From: Plasmodium brasilianum
Lineage: Eukaryota; Apicomplexa; Aconoidasida; Haemosporida; Plasmodiidae
NCBI RefSeq assembly: GCF_023973825.1
Contig: NC_090120.1
Span: 955,001-1,019,000 of the forward strand
DNA length: 64,000 bases
Reading direction: 5' to 3'
Part shown: positions 51,596 to 61,772 of the stretch, one piece after another
Layout: each line of letters starts with the position of its first letter
Numbering within the stretch: the stretch's first letter is position 1
The notes under the pieces: model-generated
Database searches by the model: none
What the model was told of the DNA's origin: nothing
The model's input: only the letters and a program-made list of their open reading frames with translations
Program-made: the position numbers and the translations under genes

Positions 51596-54500
51596 ATGTA
51601 CTCCCTGTGGAAAGAGGTAAGTGACCAAATAAAAAAAAAAGCGGAAAATTTAAATACGACATTTCAAGAATTAGGTACAAACAATATTACTAAGTCGAGT
51701 TGTAATAATGAAGAATATAATAGCGATGGTAAAATAAGTGAAAACAATGAAGACAAAAGTTATAAAGATAGCTTACAGGATAAAATAAATATCATAAATA
51801 ATAAATATATAAATAATAAAGACTTTTCGGAGTTACACTATTACAATGAAAAGTTTATGAGCGGCTTTAACAATATAAAAAAAATTGTAGGGGATATATA
51901 TAAAGATAAGCTGAATAACACAAGTGGGGATAGCAATAACAGCGGTAATAACAGAGGCAATAGCAGCGGTAATAACAGAGAAAATAACAGAGGAAATAAC
52001 AGAGGCAATAATAGTGGAAATAACAGAGGCAATAATAGTGGAAATAACAGTGGCAATAACAGAGAAAATAACAGAGGAAATAACAGAGGTAATAACAGAG
52101 AAAATGGTGGCACCAGTGGCAGCACTTATGGAAGCAGCAAAATTAATAGCAGCACCAATAGTAATAAGAATAGCAGCGGGAACAACTGTGGTAACCTTGG
52201 AAACGATGCGGACGACAGATCAGCAAGTAATAAAAAATTTTATCTCTCTAAAATTGTTCCATGGAAAAAAGCAGATATTATGATTTCGAAAATTTACAGG
52301 AAGAAATACGACCAAGGATTTCCATTAAATTTACCTGATCAAAATTTGAAAAAAGAGGTGTATCAAAAAATATTAAAATTAAATTTAGATAGAAATAGAA
52401 TATATAATACCAATATTTTACAGGATTATAATTTTAACTGGTTAAAGAAAAAAGAACAAAGTGAACAAATCATGAAAGAAGATAATAATTTATTAAGCAC
52501 CAAAAATTTTTTAGTTCCTTTTTATATGCATGAAACTGATTTTTGGAAGTCGTACTTTTTTAACATTGATATTATATATAACGAAATTGCCGATGCCATT
52601 TACGAAAAGCATGTGAGCAGACAAATGAGCAAACAGTCAAACGAACAGATAAACATGCTAAGTGGTAGCTCTAATTCGGCCTTTCCCTTGGATATCAGCG
52701 GATTCAACAGTCAGAGAAACTTTCACAGGGATGAACACAATAACATTCGAAGAAGCAGTCGAAACAGTCGACGAAGCAGTAGACGAAGCAGTAGACGAAG
52801 CAGTAGACGAAGCAGTCGACGAAGCAGTCGACGAAGCAGTCGACATAGTGATCTCCGCGTCAGTCCCAATGATGGTAATGCTCAAATCAATATAGACCAA
52901 GCTTGCATCCCAAAGAACGAGAAATCCTCTGAACGTAGTAACCAATGTAGTAACCAAAGCTGTAAAGGAACAAACAGAGTAAGCACCGGTGGGAGGTTAG
53001 AAAAGGAAAACAATGCAGTAAACTCACTTGATGAGAAGAGTTATGCTACTAAAAGAGATCATGATATACACCTGGATACTATAGACAATTGTGCTAATTT
53101 AAAAAGTGTAAATAACATAAATAGCTATACGAATTCAAATAGTTTGTTTGAGTTAAATCATTCTATAAGTAAAAAGAATAAAGAAAAGGTGATACTTAAC
53201 AAAGAAGGAGATACATATTCAAGGACTACGTTACGTGGTAATCCTCATAATAATATAATTGGTTTATCTAAGAAAGATAACAGTACAGATGAATACGTAT
53301 CAATGTCGTCATTTGATGGAAAAGGTTCCATAAAGAAGACCAAAATAAATGGGTTAAACTTCTATATGGACAGAGATGTTTACATGCACTTAAGCGAAAA
53401 GATGAGCAGCCTGAACAACTTTTTGGCTCATCAAACGCATACTCGTAAAAGTTGTAATAATGGTAGTGATATCACCCGATGGTGTAATAACAGCAATGGT
53501 AGCAAAAAAGAAGACACTGGCGTATCCTCTGATAAATTTCACTGTGATAGCATTTCGTTTGAAGAACAAAATAGTGATATGCCCGAGCAAAATGTAAAAC
53601 TAAATGATGCACCAAATTTAAGTGCTCCAATAAAGGAGATGCTCATTAATGAGGGTACTCCTCTACAGAAGGAAAAAAATGACAAAAACGAGAAAAATGA
53701 TAAAAATGATAAAAATGATAAAAACAATAAAATACCATCAGAGCCTAATTCAGAACAGAATTTAAAATTATTGAATGAATCACATGAAGTAAGTGAAAGG
53801 ATTTGCGGAATGGATGTTCAGAGTAACATAGACCAGCATTCCTGCTTTTACCAGGGAATATGTAATTTAACAGTAGATGAACTGTTCCATAGTAATTCTA
53901 ATATAAGAGTAAATAACTCAGGTAGAAATGAGAACAAGCAGCAGCAAAGATTCGCTACGGAAGAGAACGAACATGTTATAAATAGGAAAGGAATAGAAGC
54001 AGAACGTGTAGAAGTAGAACACGTAGAAGTAGAACACGTAGGAGCAGTGTCAATACATGATAACTTGCCATGGGAAGGTATGGTACATATTGGTACGGCA
54101 ATCGAGGAAGGTTCATGCAGAAAAGTAAAGGCGTATTCCTCGCACGAGATAGAAACAAAACGAAACGAACTTGACAAGTGTAGTTTAACAACAAAAAATA
54201 TATTATCAGGAGGAATAAAGACGGATGAAATTTTGTTTTACCCCAATGAACTTGATAATGTCGTTTCTACTGACATGAAAAATAGAGAAAAGCTTGTTCC
54301 TATGGTTGATAATCTTAAAAAAAAAAATGAATCATTAATTTTTGAGTTAAAGGAAAATAATAGTGAACCATTGCATTCATTTCGTAATAACATTGATGTG
54401 AGTAGCATCGTGAATGGTAAAAATAATGAAATGGATAGCAATAAATATAAGCGGCATGTAGATTCTATATTTCCCTCTACAAAGGAGGCAAACTTTTTAG

Positions 54501-55051
54501 GCGTCCATGAGAATTACATAAATAGGGGAAATAATTCTGGTTCAAACTACGGTAGCAACAATATGCTTAGCTTTAGTTTCAATATTAATTCTAATGGTTC
54601 TACAAATGAAATAGCTAATGAATGGGAAGGTGAGAATACATTTGTTCATAATAACCAGCACGGTACAAGTATATTGGAGCTGTCCAAGGAAAGGAACAAA
54701 ATGAAAGAGGAAAGAGTAGTGGAAGGAGAGGAAGACGAGACGGTGAGTGTAAAGGAGTATTCCCTGCCCGTTGAGCATATTAATAAAATAAGCTGCAAAC
54801 GAAATAACGAATATTATGAACACGGGAAAAATGTAGAGATAAAGAACAAGATGAATGTTGAGGGTAACTTGGTGGATGTGTGTTCGAATAAAATAAAAAA
54901 TGATACATATGACTTGTTTAAATCAGATGATATAAACATAGACGATATAAATTTTGCTGACGATATGGAATTTGATATAGACTCGAATAAATTTGACGCT
55001 GCGGAATTAGAGCAGTTTGAAAAGGACTTGTTAAATGCTTCAATTATTTGA
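51596..55051 (+). CDS. BSD-domain protein with Asn/Ser low-complexity, 1,151 residues
   Basis: Single exon. The start ATG gives an amphipathic N-terminus (MYSLWKEVSDQIKKKAENLN). An Asn/Gly/Arg repeat (NNRGNNSG type, residues ~115-175) follows. The ordered core lies at residues ~210-330: KILKLNLDRNRIYN, then LVPFYMHETDFWKSYFFNID, with the adjacent Phe-Trp that defines BSD domains near residue 315. BSD domains occur in TFIIH p62 and synapse-associated (SYAP-like) proteins, so a transcription or membrane-associated role is possible but undecided. After the domain come a RRSSRRSS tract (~residues 380-420), long Asn/Ser/Lys stretches, an EVEHVEVEHVGA repeat near residue 805, and an acidic tail (DDINFADDMEFDID) that ends in a conserved-looking helix, AAELEQFEKDLLNASII. 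Confidence 0.87.
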   Translation: MYSLWKEVSDQIKKKAENLNTTFQELGTNNITKSSCNNEEYNSDGKISENNEDKSYKDSLQDKINIINNKYINNKDFSELHYYNEKFMSGFNNIKKIVGDIYKDKLNNTSGDSNNSGNNRGNSSGNNRENNRGNNRGNNSGNNRGNNSGNNSGNNRENNRGNNRGNNRENGGTSGSTYGSSKINSSTNSNKNSSGNNCGNLGNDADDRSASNKKFYLSKIVPWKKADIMISKIYRKKYDQGFPLNLPDQNLKKEVYQKILKLNLDRNRIYNTNILQDYNFNWLKKKEQSEQIMKEDNNLLSTKNFLVPFYMHETDFWKSYFFNIDIIYNEIADAIYEKHVSRQMSKQSNEQINMLSGSSNSAFPLDISGFNSQRNFHRDEHNNIRRSSRNSRRSSRRSSRRSSRRSSRRSSRRSSRHSDLRVSPNDGNAQINIDQACIPKNEKSSERSNQCSNQSCKGTNRVSTGGRLEKENNAVNSLDEKSYATKRDHDIHLDTIDNCANLKSVNNINSYTNSNSLFELNHSISKKNKEKVILNKEGDTYSRTTLRGNPHNNIIGLSKKDNSTDEYVSMSSFDGKGSIKKTKINGLNFYMDRDVYMHLSEKMSSLNNFLAHQTHTRKSCNNGSDITRWCNNSNGSKKEDTGVSSDKFHCDSISFEEQNSDMPEQNVKLNDAPNLSAPIKEMLINEGTPLQKEKNDKNEKNDKNDKNDKNNKIPSEPNSEQNLKLLNESHEVSERICGMDVQSNIDQHSCFYQGICNLTVDELFHSNSNIRVNNSGRNENKQQQRFATEENEHVINRKGIEAERVEVEHVEVEHVGAVSIHDNLPWEGMVHIGTAIEEGSCRKVKAYSSHEIETKRNELDKCSLTTKNILSGGIKTDEILFYPNELDNVVSTDMKNREKLVPMVDNLKKKNESLIFELKENNSEPLHSFRNNIDVSSIVNGKNNEMDSNKYKRHVDSIFPSTKEANFLGVHENYINRGNNSGSNYGSNNMLSFSFNINSNGSTNEIANEWEGENTFVHNNQHGTSILELSKERNKMKEERVVEGEEDETVSVKEYSLPVEHINKISCKRNNEYYEHGKNVEIKNKMNVEGNLVDVCSNKIKNDTYDLFKSDDINIDDINFADDMEFDIDSNKFDAAELEQFEKDLLNASII
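51930..52105 (+). repeat. Coding Asn/Gly/Arg repeat in the BSD protein
   Basis: Units encoding NNRGNNSGNNRENNRG repeat about ten times with period 12-15 bp. All frames on both strands remain open here. Confidence 0.85.
52741..52850 (+). repeat. Coding Arg/Ser repeat (RRSS) in the BSD protein
   Basis: Twelve-base units AGACGAAGCAGT / CGACGAAGCAGT encode consecutive RRSS tetrapeptides, an SR-like basic tract and a possible phosphorylation or nuclear-targeting segment. Confidence 0.88.
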
Positions 55052-56047
55052 AGCCCGTACATATGTACATATATATATGTGTATATGCCTACATGCATAC
55101 ATACGTACGTACGTGCTTACTCCAGCTTTACTATGTATCGTACTGGCGCCATATGTACACGTATTAACCACATTTGCATTAATTGTGTTATTCATTCAAG
55201 TATCCCGCACATTTATGCATATGTTTGAGGCACATATTTATTATCTTATGTTTTGTATGGACTGCTTTTCTTCTTTTTTTTTAATAAGTATATATGCGTC
55301 TACTAATGGATTTACTTAGTAACAAATGCTTCGACTAAACAAATGTTCTTTGCTGGGGCAAAAGGAAAAAAAATGAAACAAAAGAAAAAAAAAAAAAAAA
55401 AAAGATAAAAAAATTGCAAAAGCAGTTAAATAAACAGTGGAATAATAAATATGGCAAAGAGTGACATAATAAATAATGCATTATACAGTCTAATAAATAA
55501 GGGGAATATAAAAATATATATATATATATATACACATACATATGTTACGTTCCGCGTTATCTTTTAGAATTTTTGCTTAGTTTCCCTCCTTTTTTTTATT
55601 TATTCTCGTTATTCCTTAGTACATATGCACATATATATATAGGCATTTTCAAATTCACGTGTAGTGCTTTTGCTTTTTTCTTCAAAGTTTGAGATATATA
55701 GCAACTGGTGCTTGCACGCAGATACACAACCTGGTACATCATGCTGGATCTTTCACATGAATGATCGTTCTCATGAGTTGTTACGCACGATGGTACAAGC
55801 ATGTGTATTTCTACATATGCACTTATGCACGCTTACTTTTCACAAAGTGCAGCACTGCCGCAATACGGAATTGCAAACAGTGCAATTTAATATGTACAAA
55901 TAACACTAGCAGTAAGCAGCATCAGCATAGAGTAACATTATCCATTCATACGAATATGAAATAAAAGGCTTTCTTGTGTGTGTGTATGTGTGTACATGGG
56001 CATATGTGCATGTGCACGTATTTGTGCTAGTGGACCCATTTTCCATA
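55052..56047. other. Convergent 3' intergenic region, 1.0 kb, containing the structured island
   Basis: Lies between the converging BSD and NDH2 genes. The left part has TA-rich words and a poly-A (55384-55403). The stretch 55690-55930 has clearly raised GC and is described as a candidate non-coding RNA. No open frame there has a credible start and codon pattern. Confidence 0.55.
55730..55900. ncRNA. Candidate structured non-coding RNA (strand undetermined)
   Basis: About 170 bp of raised GC in an otherwise AT-rich 3'-3' spacer. Three inverted repeats follow one another. (1) GTAC+ATC at 55734-55740 pairs with GAT-g-GTAC at 55789-55796, enclosing CATGA/TCATG (55756-55760 with 55771-55775). 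(2) GCATGTG 55799-55805 pairs with CATATGC 55814-55820 (one G.U). (3) GCACTG 55852-55857 pairs with CAGTGC 55878-55883, enclosing GCAAT/ATTGC (55860-55864 with 55870-55874) and loop ACGGA. Local GC islands are a known mark of structured RNAs in AT-rich Plasmodium genomes. An ACA at 55896-55898 would suit an H/ACA snoRNA on +, but no clear H box was found. No known RNA family is recognised. Confidence 0.4.
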
Positions 56048-57643
56048 TCACTTAACAAAGGGACGCCCGCATATCCTCGTGCGCAAACTGTCGATGAAAA
56101 AGAAGTAACGAGTTTTCCATGTTAGCATTAATTGAATATAGACCATCCTCCAAAAGGTAAAGGAAAAGAGACCTCCTTTAATTTCGTAAAAAGGAAGATT
56201 TGCAACGGCTTGATGATTTCCTATATATGCTAAAGAGCCTTTCCATTTTTCTTGAAATGATGGAATGAGTAACTGATCATTTTTACCTGGTAGAATATGA
56301 TTAAATACATGAGACAAATAACGAGCTTCTTGTTTAGCATTTTGTGCAGTCGGGCTCGGTGATTTATAATGTTGATCTATTTGATATAAATAATCATGAA
56401 ATTGTTGTTCATTCATATCCCCTGTTTTATTTTTTATATAATCCCATTTGGATTCACTTACCTGTGGAAAGGTCATTGCCAATTTTTCTGCTTTTATTTT
56501 CAAGGTATCAGATGTTAACTTAGAACAATTTAAAAATTGAATGATTTCATTTGTGTGGTGATGTAACTGAAGTGGTTGTATTTTTTTACAATCTCCTATG
56601 GCAAAGATATTATTAGTATTTATTCCTATAACGTTTAATTGAGAATTGACATTTAAAATTTTATTATTAACTTGTTCAGGTATTTTTTTTAAAAAATTAT
56701 TAACAAGTGGTGTTTGTGCTAATCCACTTGCCCATATAATTAGACCATATGGAATTTTTTTCTTTTCATTTTTATTAACACTTGACTGAATGGTAAAATA
56801 TTGTTCATCTACCTCGGTTACATAATAATTTGTCAGTACATTTATATTTAAATTTTTAAAATTATTTTTTGTAAAATCAGATATGCTTTGTGTAAAGGTT
56901 GGAAGTAAATTATTCCCTCCCTCAATTATACTAATAGAAATAAGTGGGAAAATATCATCATATTTTTTTCGGATTTCCTTATTAACAAAATCAGCAAATT
57001 CCCCTGCTACTTCTACACCGGTAGGACCACCTCCTACAATCACTACATGAAGCATATATTTTTTTTTTTCATCTGATATTACATTATTTTTTTCAAATGT
57101 ACACATTTCTAAATTTTCTAAGAATTTTCTTCTTATCCGTAAAGCATCATCTACATCTTTAACAAACAAAGCATATTTTTCTACCCCTTTAATATTAAAT
57201 GAGTTTGTCTTTGCTCCTACTGCAATTATTAAATAATCATACATAATATTTACCTCTTCATTGTTACTATCCATACATTTTACATATTTTTCTTTATACA
57301 TTATATCTGTACATTCGAGTTGTAAATAATTACCTGAACATCCATTTTTTTTTAAAAATCTGCTCACACTTTCTCTACATGCATTTACACTTAACGTACC
57401 ACAACATAAACATGGCAATAAAGGAGTAAACGTAAAATAATTTCGAGGAGAAATTAAAGTTACATCGTATTTATTAAAATCAATATTCAACAAAAAATTA
57501 ATACCTCCCCATCCTGACCCTAGTACTAACACCTTTTCCTTCTTCTTATTTTCCTTACCATCGTTCATCCAGTTTTTTTCATACGTATATTTTATTTTTC
57601 TTAATAAATTATTAATTTTATTCTTTCGAACGTTCATTAGCAT
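56048..57643 (-). CDS. NDH2: Type II NADH:ubiquinone oxidoreductase (NDH2), 531 residues
   Basis: A single-subunit, non-proton-pumping flavoprotein that passes electrons from NADH to ubiquinone on the mitochondrial inner membrane. It stands in for complex I, which Plasmodium lacks. The first dinucleotide fold is VLVLGSGWGGINFLL (~residues 38-52, FAD). The second is VVIVGGGPTGVEVAGEF (~200-216, NADH). The FAD-ribityl motif is IFAIGDCKKIQP near residue 346. RNYFTFTPLLPCLCCGTLS and LIIAVGAKTN are also family blocks. The C-terminus (EKWKGSLAYIGNHQAVANLP, then KTRYFFFIDSLRTR) holds the amphipathic membrane anchor. Length matches the ~533 expected, so the start at 57643 is well supported. The basic N-terminus fits a mitochondrial presequence. 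Known as a studied antimalarial drug target. Confidence 0.97.
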   Translation of the reverse strand: MLMNVRKNKINNLLRKIKYTYEKNWMNDGKENKKKEKVLVLGSGWGGINFLLNIDFNKYDVTLISPRNYFTFTPLLPCLCCGTLSVNACRESVSRFLKKNGCSGNYLQLECTDIMYKEKYVKCMDSNNEEVNIMYDYLIIAVGAKTNSFNIKGVEKYALFVKDVDDALRIRRKFLENLEMCTFEKNNVISDEKKKYMLHVVIVGGGPTGVEVAGEFADFVNKEIRKKYDDIFPLISISIIEGGNNLLPTFTQSISDFTKNNFKNLNINVLTNYYVTEVDEQYFTIQSSVNKNEKKKIPYGLIIWASGLAQTPLVNNFLKKIPEQVNNKILNVNSQLNVIGINTNNIFAIGDCKKIQPLQLHHHTNEIIQFLNCSKLTSDTLKIKAEKLAMTFPQVSESKWDYIKNKTGDMNEQQFHDYLYQIDQHYKSPSPTAQNAKQEARYLSHVFNHILPGKNDQLLIPSFQEKWKGSLAYIGNHQAVANLPFYEIKGGLFSFTFWRMVYIQLMLTWKTRYFFFIDSLRTRICGRPFVK

Positions 57644-57689
57644 GATTTGAGATTTATAATATGGACCGAGAAACGCGGCAGGGAAGGGT

Positions 57690-57848
57690 AGTGATAGTGG
57701 TAGTGGTAATGGTAGCGATAATGGTAGTGGTAATGGTAGTGGTAATGGTAGTGGTAATAGTAGTGGTAATAGTTGTGGTAATAGTAGTGGTAATGGTAGT
57801 GATAATGGTAGTTGTAATGGTAGTGGTAATGGCAGTGCTAATAGGTAG
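57690..57848. repeat. 12-bp GGTAGTGGTAAT array next to the NDH2 start codon
   Basis: About 13 degenerate copies (GTAATGGTAGTG, with GATAAT and TTGTAAT variants). The purine-plus-T, C-free + strand starts about 45 bp upstream of the NDH2 ATG, so it lies in the promoter or 5' leader. Confidence 0.9.
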
Positions 57849-58330
57849 TGGCTAGCAGTTAGCAGTCAGTGGGTGAAGAGACAAATACACAGACAAAAGG
57901 GAAAAAAAAAAAAAAAAGGTACAAAATTATAATTAGCGCGAAAAGGCATTATAAAAAATTACATATCAGGACTATGTATATCTGATGTGGTTTTCACAAT
58001 TTTCGTAAAAAAATCGAAGCTCTTCGTTCAACCGAGAAAAAGAACAAGGGGTTTACTATATGTCCACATATATACATGCACACATATGTATCTATACATA
58101 CATATATATATATCAATGCCGAAAAAACTAATAAATTAACTAAAAAAGGGACTTCTATAAACAGCTCTCAGCAAATAGTGTTATAGATGCACTTACATAC
58201 GTTTGCAAATGTGTGTGTATATAAGTATACATGTACATGCATGCATATACATGTACATTCGTGTGTATTTAGGTGTGCATGCATGTTTATAAATATATAC
58301 ATATATATACATTATATTATACATTTTTTT

Positions 58331-58834
58331 ATGTATAACATGATTTTATTTTCTCATTTTCTTGTGATGATAAAAATTTTCAATATCAAAAATATAACAG
58401 CAAGGACTGATTACATTTCAACCATTACGTGTATCCATTCATTTGATTTCCTATGTTCTCATACAAAAAACATATTTATATTAATCCTTTACCCTTATCT
58501 AATAATTTCCGTTGTAAGTTGGTACATGGGGGCATGGTATGCACGTACGTATATACCTATCTATCTATATATAAGATATATATGTATGTACATATACATA
58601 TATATAAACATATCCAATATATCCATATGTATGTACATTTAATATATACAAATATGCAAATTCAATTTTAAGAATTCTCGAAAAAAGTTGTTAAGGTATG
58701 TTTCTTATTTTTGCTTCCTTCTCTTCTCTTTTTTTTTTTTTTTTTTTTTGTTAACATTTCGAATGTAGCAATTTCTCGTAATATAAAGTAAATCTATTTT
58801 TTAAAGATTTTGCATAAAAACAAAGTTGGGTTGA
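58331..58834 (+). CDS. Candidate small spliced gene, about 78 residues (speculative)
   Basis: Exon 1 is 58331-58513 (MYNMILFSHFLVMIKIFN start, 61 codons, donor GTAAGT). Exon 2 is a 23-base micro-exon at 58673-58695, between an acceptor AG and the donor GTATGT. Exon 3 is 58807-58834, after a long poly-T tract ending AAAG, and closes with TGA (RFCIKTKLG end). Phases agree across both junctions, and exon 1 has higher GC and fewer TA repeats than its flanks. The product would be small and hydrophobic with one or two membrane segments. No family is recognised. AT-rich DNA readily produces such chains by chance, and a spliced non-coding transcript antisense to the NDH2 upstream region is equally possible. 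Confidence 0.25.
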
Positions 58835-58877
58835 CAAGATAATGAAGGTAAAATATACGTGCTTAAATGACACACAT

Positions 58878-59110
58878 ATACATATAATCATGCATACATA
58901 CATATATACATACATACATACATACTACATACATACATATATACATACATACATACATACATACTACATACATACATACATACTACATACATACATACAT
59001 ACTACATACATACTACATACATACTACATACATACTACATACATACTACATACATACTTACATACATACTTACATACATACCTACTACATACATACATAC
59101 ATACATACAA
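58878..59110. repeat. CATA / CTACATA microsatellite
   Basis: ACATACAT and ACTACATACATAC units repeat for about 230 bp. The array is open in one + frame as a Thr/His/Ile/Tyr repeat and is not coding. Confidence 0.92.
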
Positions 59111-60155
59111 ACATGTACATATATTTGTAGGAAAACATACATGCGCAAAAAGGGTGTACTTAATAAAAAAATTTATTAAAAAATAAATTAATACCTACTT
59201 CTTTGTATTTCCTCTTTTTTTTTTTTTTTTTTTATATTATTATTCCGTAGTATCCCTTACAGTTTAACACGTATGAATGCATATGTATTTAAGTATATAT
59301 ATGTATGTTTATGTATGTATGTTTAAGTGTGTACGTTTAAGTACGTTTGTTCAAGTACGTTTGTTTAAATACGTATGATTATGTACGTACGTATATGCAT
59401 GTATGTTTGCTTACATGCGTATATACACCATCACCATGTTGGAAAATAGGCGCACGCACATATATTTTGGGTTATAATAAATTATTAAGTACATATCATA
59501 TCATATGTACACATTTTTTTTTTTCTTTTTTTTTAAGAATTAAATAACCCATTTGAGAACAACATAAAATTGATGTGTACATATGAAAGATAAACATTGT
59601 AATTATTATGTACACATAAATTTAAGACGCGGTTATATAAAAAAAGAAAAATAAGAAAAAAGTAATATCAGCTATTAAAAAAAAAAAAGGAATGCATGAT
59701 AATATACTAAAATTTAATATAAAAGTTCGCCAGGTTTCTGTTTTTGCCATTTGGGCATATATATATGCAATACGTAAACACGCATAATATTAAAGCAAAA
59801 TATTAATTCAGCAAATTAAAAGGTTAAAGAAAAAAAAAAAAGAAAAAAGAAAAAACATACACATGTATATATAAATACATACATGTATAAATGTGTATAT
59901 GTATATATTGGTACATTAATTTTATGAACTATTCATAAGATTTTGTGAAGGTGACTAACTAACGGGAAAAAATTTGCTCGTTCATCTTTTGCTACCAAAT
60001 GTTCTACATCCGCTACTGCACATGTGTGTACATATATATATATACATATGGTGCAAATTTTTTTTAATTCTTGTATGCACATGAACACGCCATAATTATT
60101 CTTTCTTTTCCCCTTTCCACTTTTCCACTACTCTGTATCCTCCTTATTTGTATCG

Positions 60156-61283
60156 TCAATCCTTCGGTCTAAATTCTAATGCCTGCTTTTTTACTTTTTT
60201 CTCGTACGAGTCTCTGTCCTGTTGATACAAAAGGAAAGGCTCCGCTTGAGCCGGGGAATTCGGGTTAGGGTTGTCCAACAAATCCTAATCAAAAGTAGAT
60301 GGTGAAAAAAAAAAAAAAAAAAAATATTTCATGTGTAATATTACATGTAATATATGGAGTATAAAATGCACAAACGTTATTGCTCATACACATGTTCATT
60401 TTATCTTATGTACATAAAATGGCGAGTAAATTTACTTGAATCCCTAAAAGAATTTGTTTAATAGTTATCGATGGTTTCCAGTCTTCGTCTTCATTTAAAA
60501 TGGACAGACATACCGTCCCTAATGAAAAAAAAAGGAACAACAGAACAAAAAAATTAACAAAATATGAACAAAACATGTTAACGAAACCTAGAAAAAAATA
60601 CTGACAGAATATGATCAAATGATTGCTCGAAGTTGCATCATAACAAGTGCTAGAGGAATAACAACGCGGAGTAGTCAAGAAACGTTATAAGAAGTGTACA
60701 TAACTTCTTAACAAGATGAAAATTCTTTTAACATTTTCTTTTTCTCTACCTGATGGATAAATATTTGGATGAAACAGCACAGTTGTAAATTTGCATTTTG
60801 GAGGTTTGCTTGGATAGTCTTCTGTAAATTCCATCGTCAGGGGAAATTCACCCCCTTCCCATAGACCCCCCTACAGAGAACAAATAAAGCAATGCTACTT
60901 TTGTGAATAAGAATATTCCAGAGTGTGCATAGAAAGTACTAGTTATTACTATGCACCCATGGATGCAAATTATTCATATGAGGATGCATGTACGGATGTA
61001 CGTAAGTGTGCATTTAATCCACAAATATTTGAGCGCCTCTACTATTAATACGGATAAAAAGTACTCCTTTGCTAACTGTTACGCATAGATATACATAAAT
61101 ACACATTATATATGCATATGTAACACACGTTCATACCTTTTTTCCTGGAATTTTGCATACCCATTTCATAATATCTAATCCTTTTCCATCACTCATGGGA
61201 CTATATTTTGCTGAAAATCCTGCAGGATGATCTTTCCTCCACTCAGCCCTCTCCTGTGCTAACCTCTTCTTAGCAATAGACAT
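60156..61283 (-). CDS. UBC9: SUMO-conjugating enzyme E2 (UBC9), four exons, 159 residues
   Basis: UBC9 receives SUMO from the E1 (SAE1/SAE2) as a thioester and passes it to target lysines. Exons: 61283-61137, 60870-60750, 60518-60436, 60284-60156. All introns are GT..AG and the phases are consistent. The start [20 protein letters not shown] matches the UBC9 N-terminal helix. [20 protein letters not shown] is the family-specific beta-hairpin. [15 protein letters not shown] carries the HPN motif and the catalytic Cys at residue 93, the same position as in human UBC9. [18 protein letters not shown] and [12 protein letters not shown] complete the E2 fold. Length is normal. Exon 4 contains, by codon chance, a GGGTTAGGGTT stretch on + that looks telomeric (AAC CCT AAC CC codons). 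Confidence 0.97.
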
Positions 61284-61739
61284 TTCTTCTTATTAGAAAA
61301 AAGAAGAAAAAAAAAAAAAAAAATCTCTCACTTCATATAACTCTATTTGTTTCCTCCCTTTTAAATGAAAACTCATTCGTTCCTACCTTTCACGTTCTGT
61401 CAGGATTTACTGCTCAGTGATCGCTGCTTATACCTCCAATTATAGCTTATTCGTAGTAAGGGCGTTAGCACTGGGTCTTTAATGTCTATCCTTTTGATGC
61501 TACTTCTGCCTGACGTTGTGGATGGTTTTAGTTTTTTCCTTTTCTCTTTTCTTTTTGCTCTTTACTCTTAAGTCTGTTAGCTCTCTAATTTTTCTTGTTT
61601 TAATTTAAAGTTCATAACCTTCTTTATTTTATACAACATATGCGATGTATCATTTGATGATAACACGCTGTTCTTGTGGCATTTAGTTAAACAGGTTCAC
61701 GTAAGTACATATACTTATATGTAAATATGAGCACCTATG

Positions 61740-61772
<33 letters not shown>

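Larger units (their letters stand above)
57644..60155. other. Intergenic region, 2.5 kb, upstream of NDH2
   Basis: Lies between UBC9 (3' end) and NDH2 (5' end), both on -. It contains a GGTAGTGGTAAT array beside the NDH2 start, a CATACATACTA array (58880-59110), poly-T tracts each followed by AG (58728-58749, 59216-59233, 59516-59535), and a candidate spliced small gene on + (58.3-58.8 kb), listed separately. Confidence 0.5.

Noticed and set aside
57661..57855. + strand gene starting MDRETRQGR next to NDH2
   Set aside because: After nine codons it becomes a translation of the GGTAGTGGTAAT array. The ATG is only 18 bp from the NDH2 start on the other strand.
58364..58410. Box C/D snoRNA (GTGATGA ... 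CTGA)
   Set aside because: The boxes are only 37 bases apart, there is no terminal stem, and no downstream D box. The same bases fit a possible coding exon.
60250..60290. Telomerase RNA template or interstitial telomere
   Set aside because: The GGGTTAGGGTT stretch lies in UBC9 codons conserved across eukaryotes. No template-like CCCTRAACCC was found elsewhere by eye.
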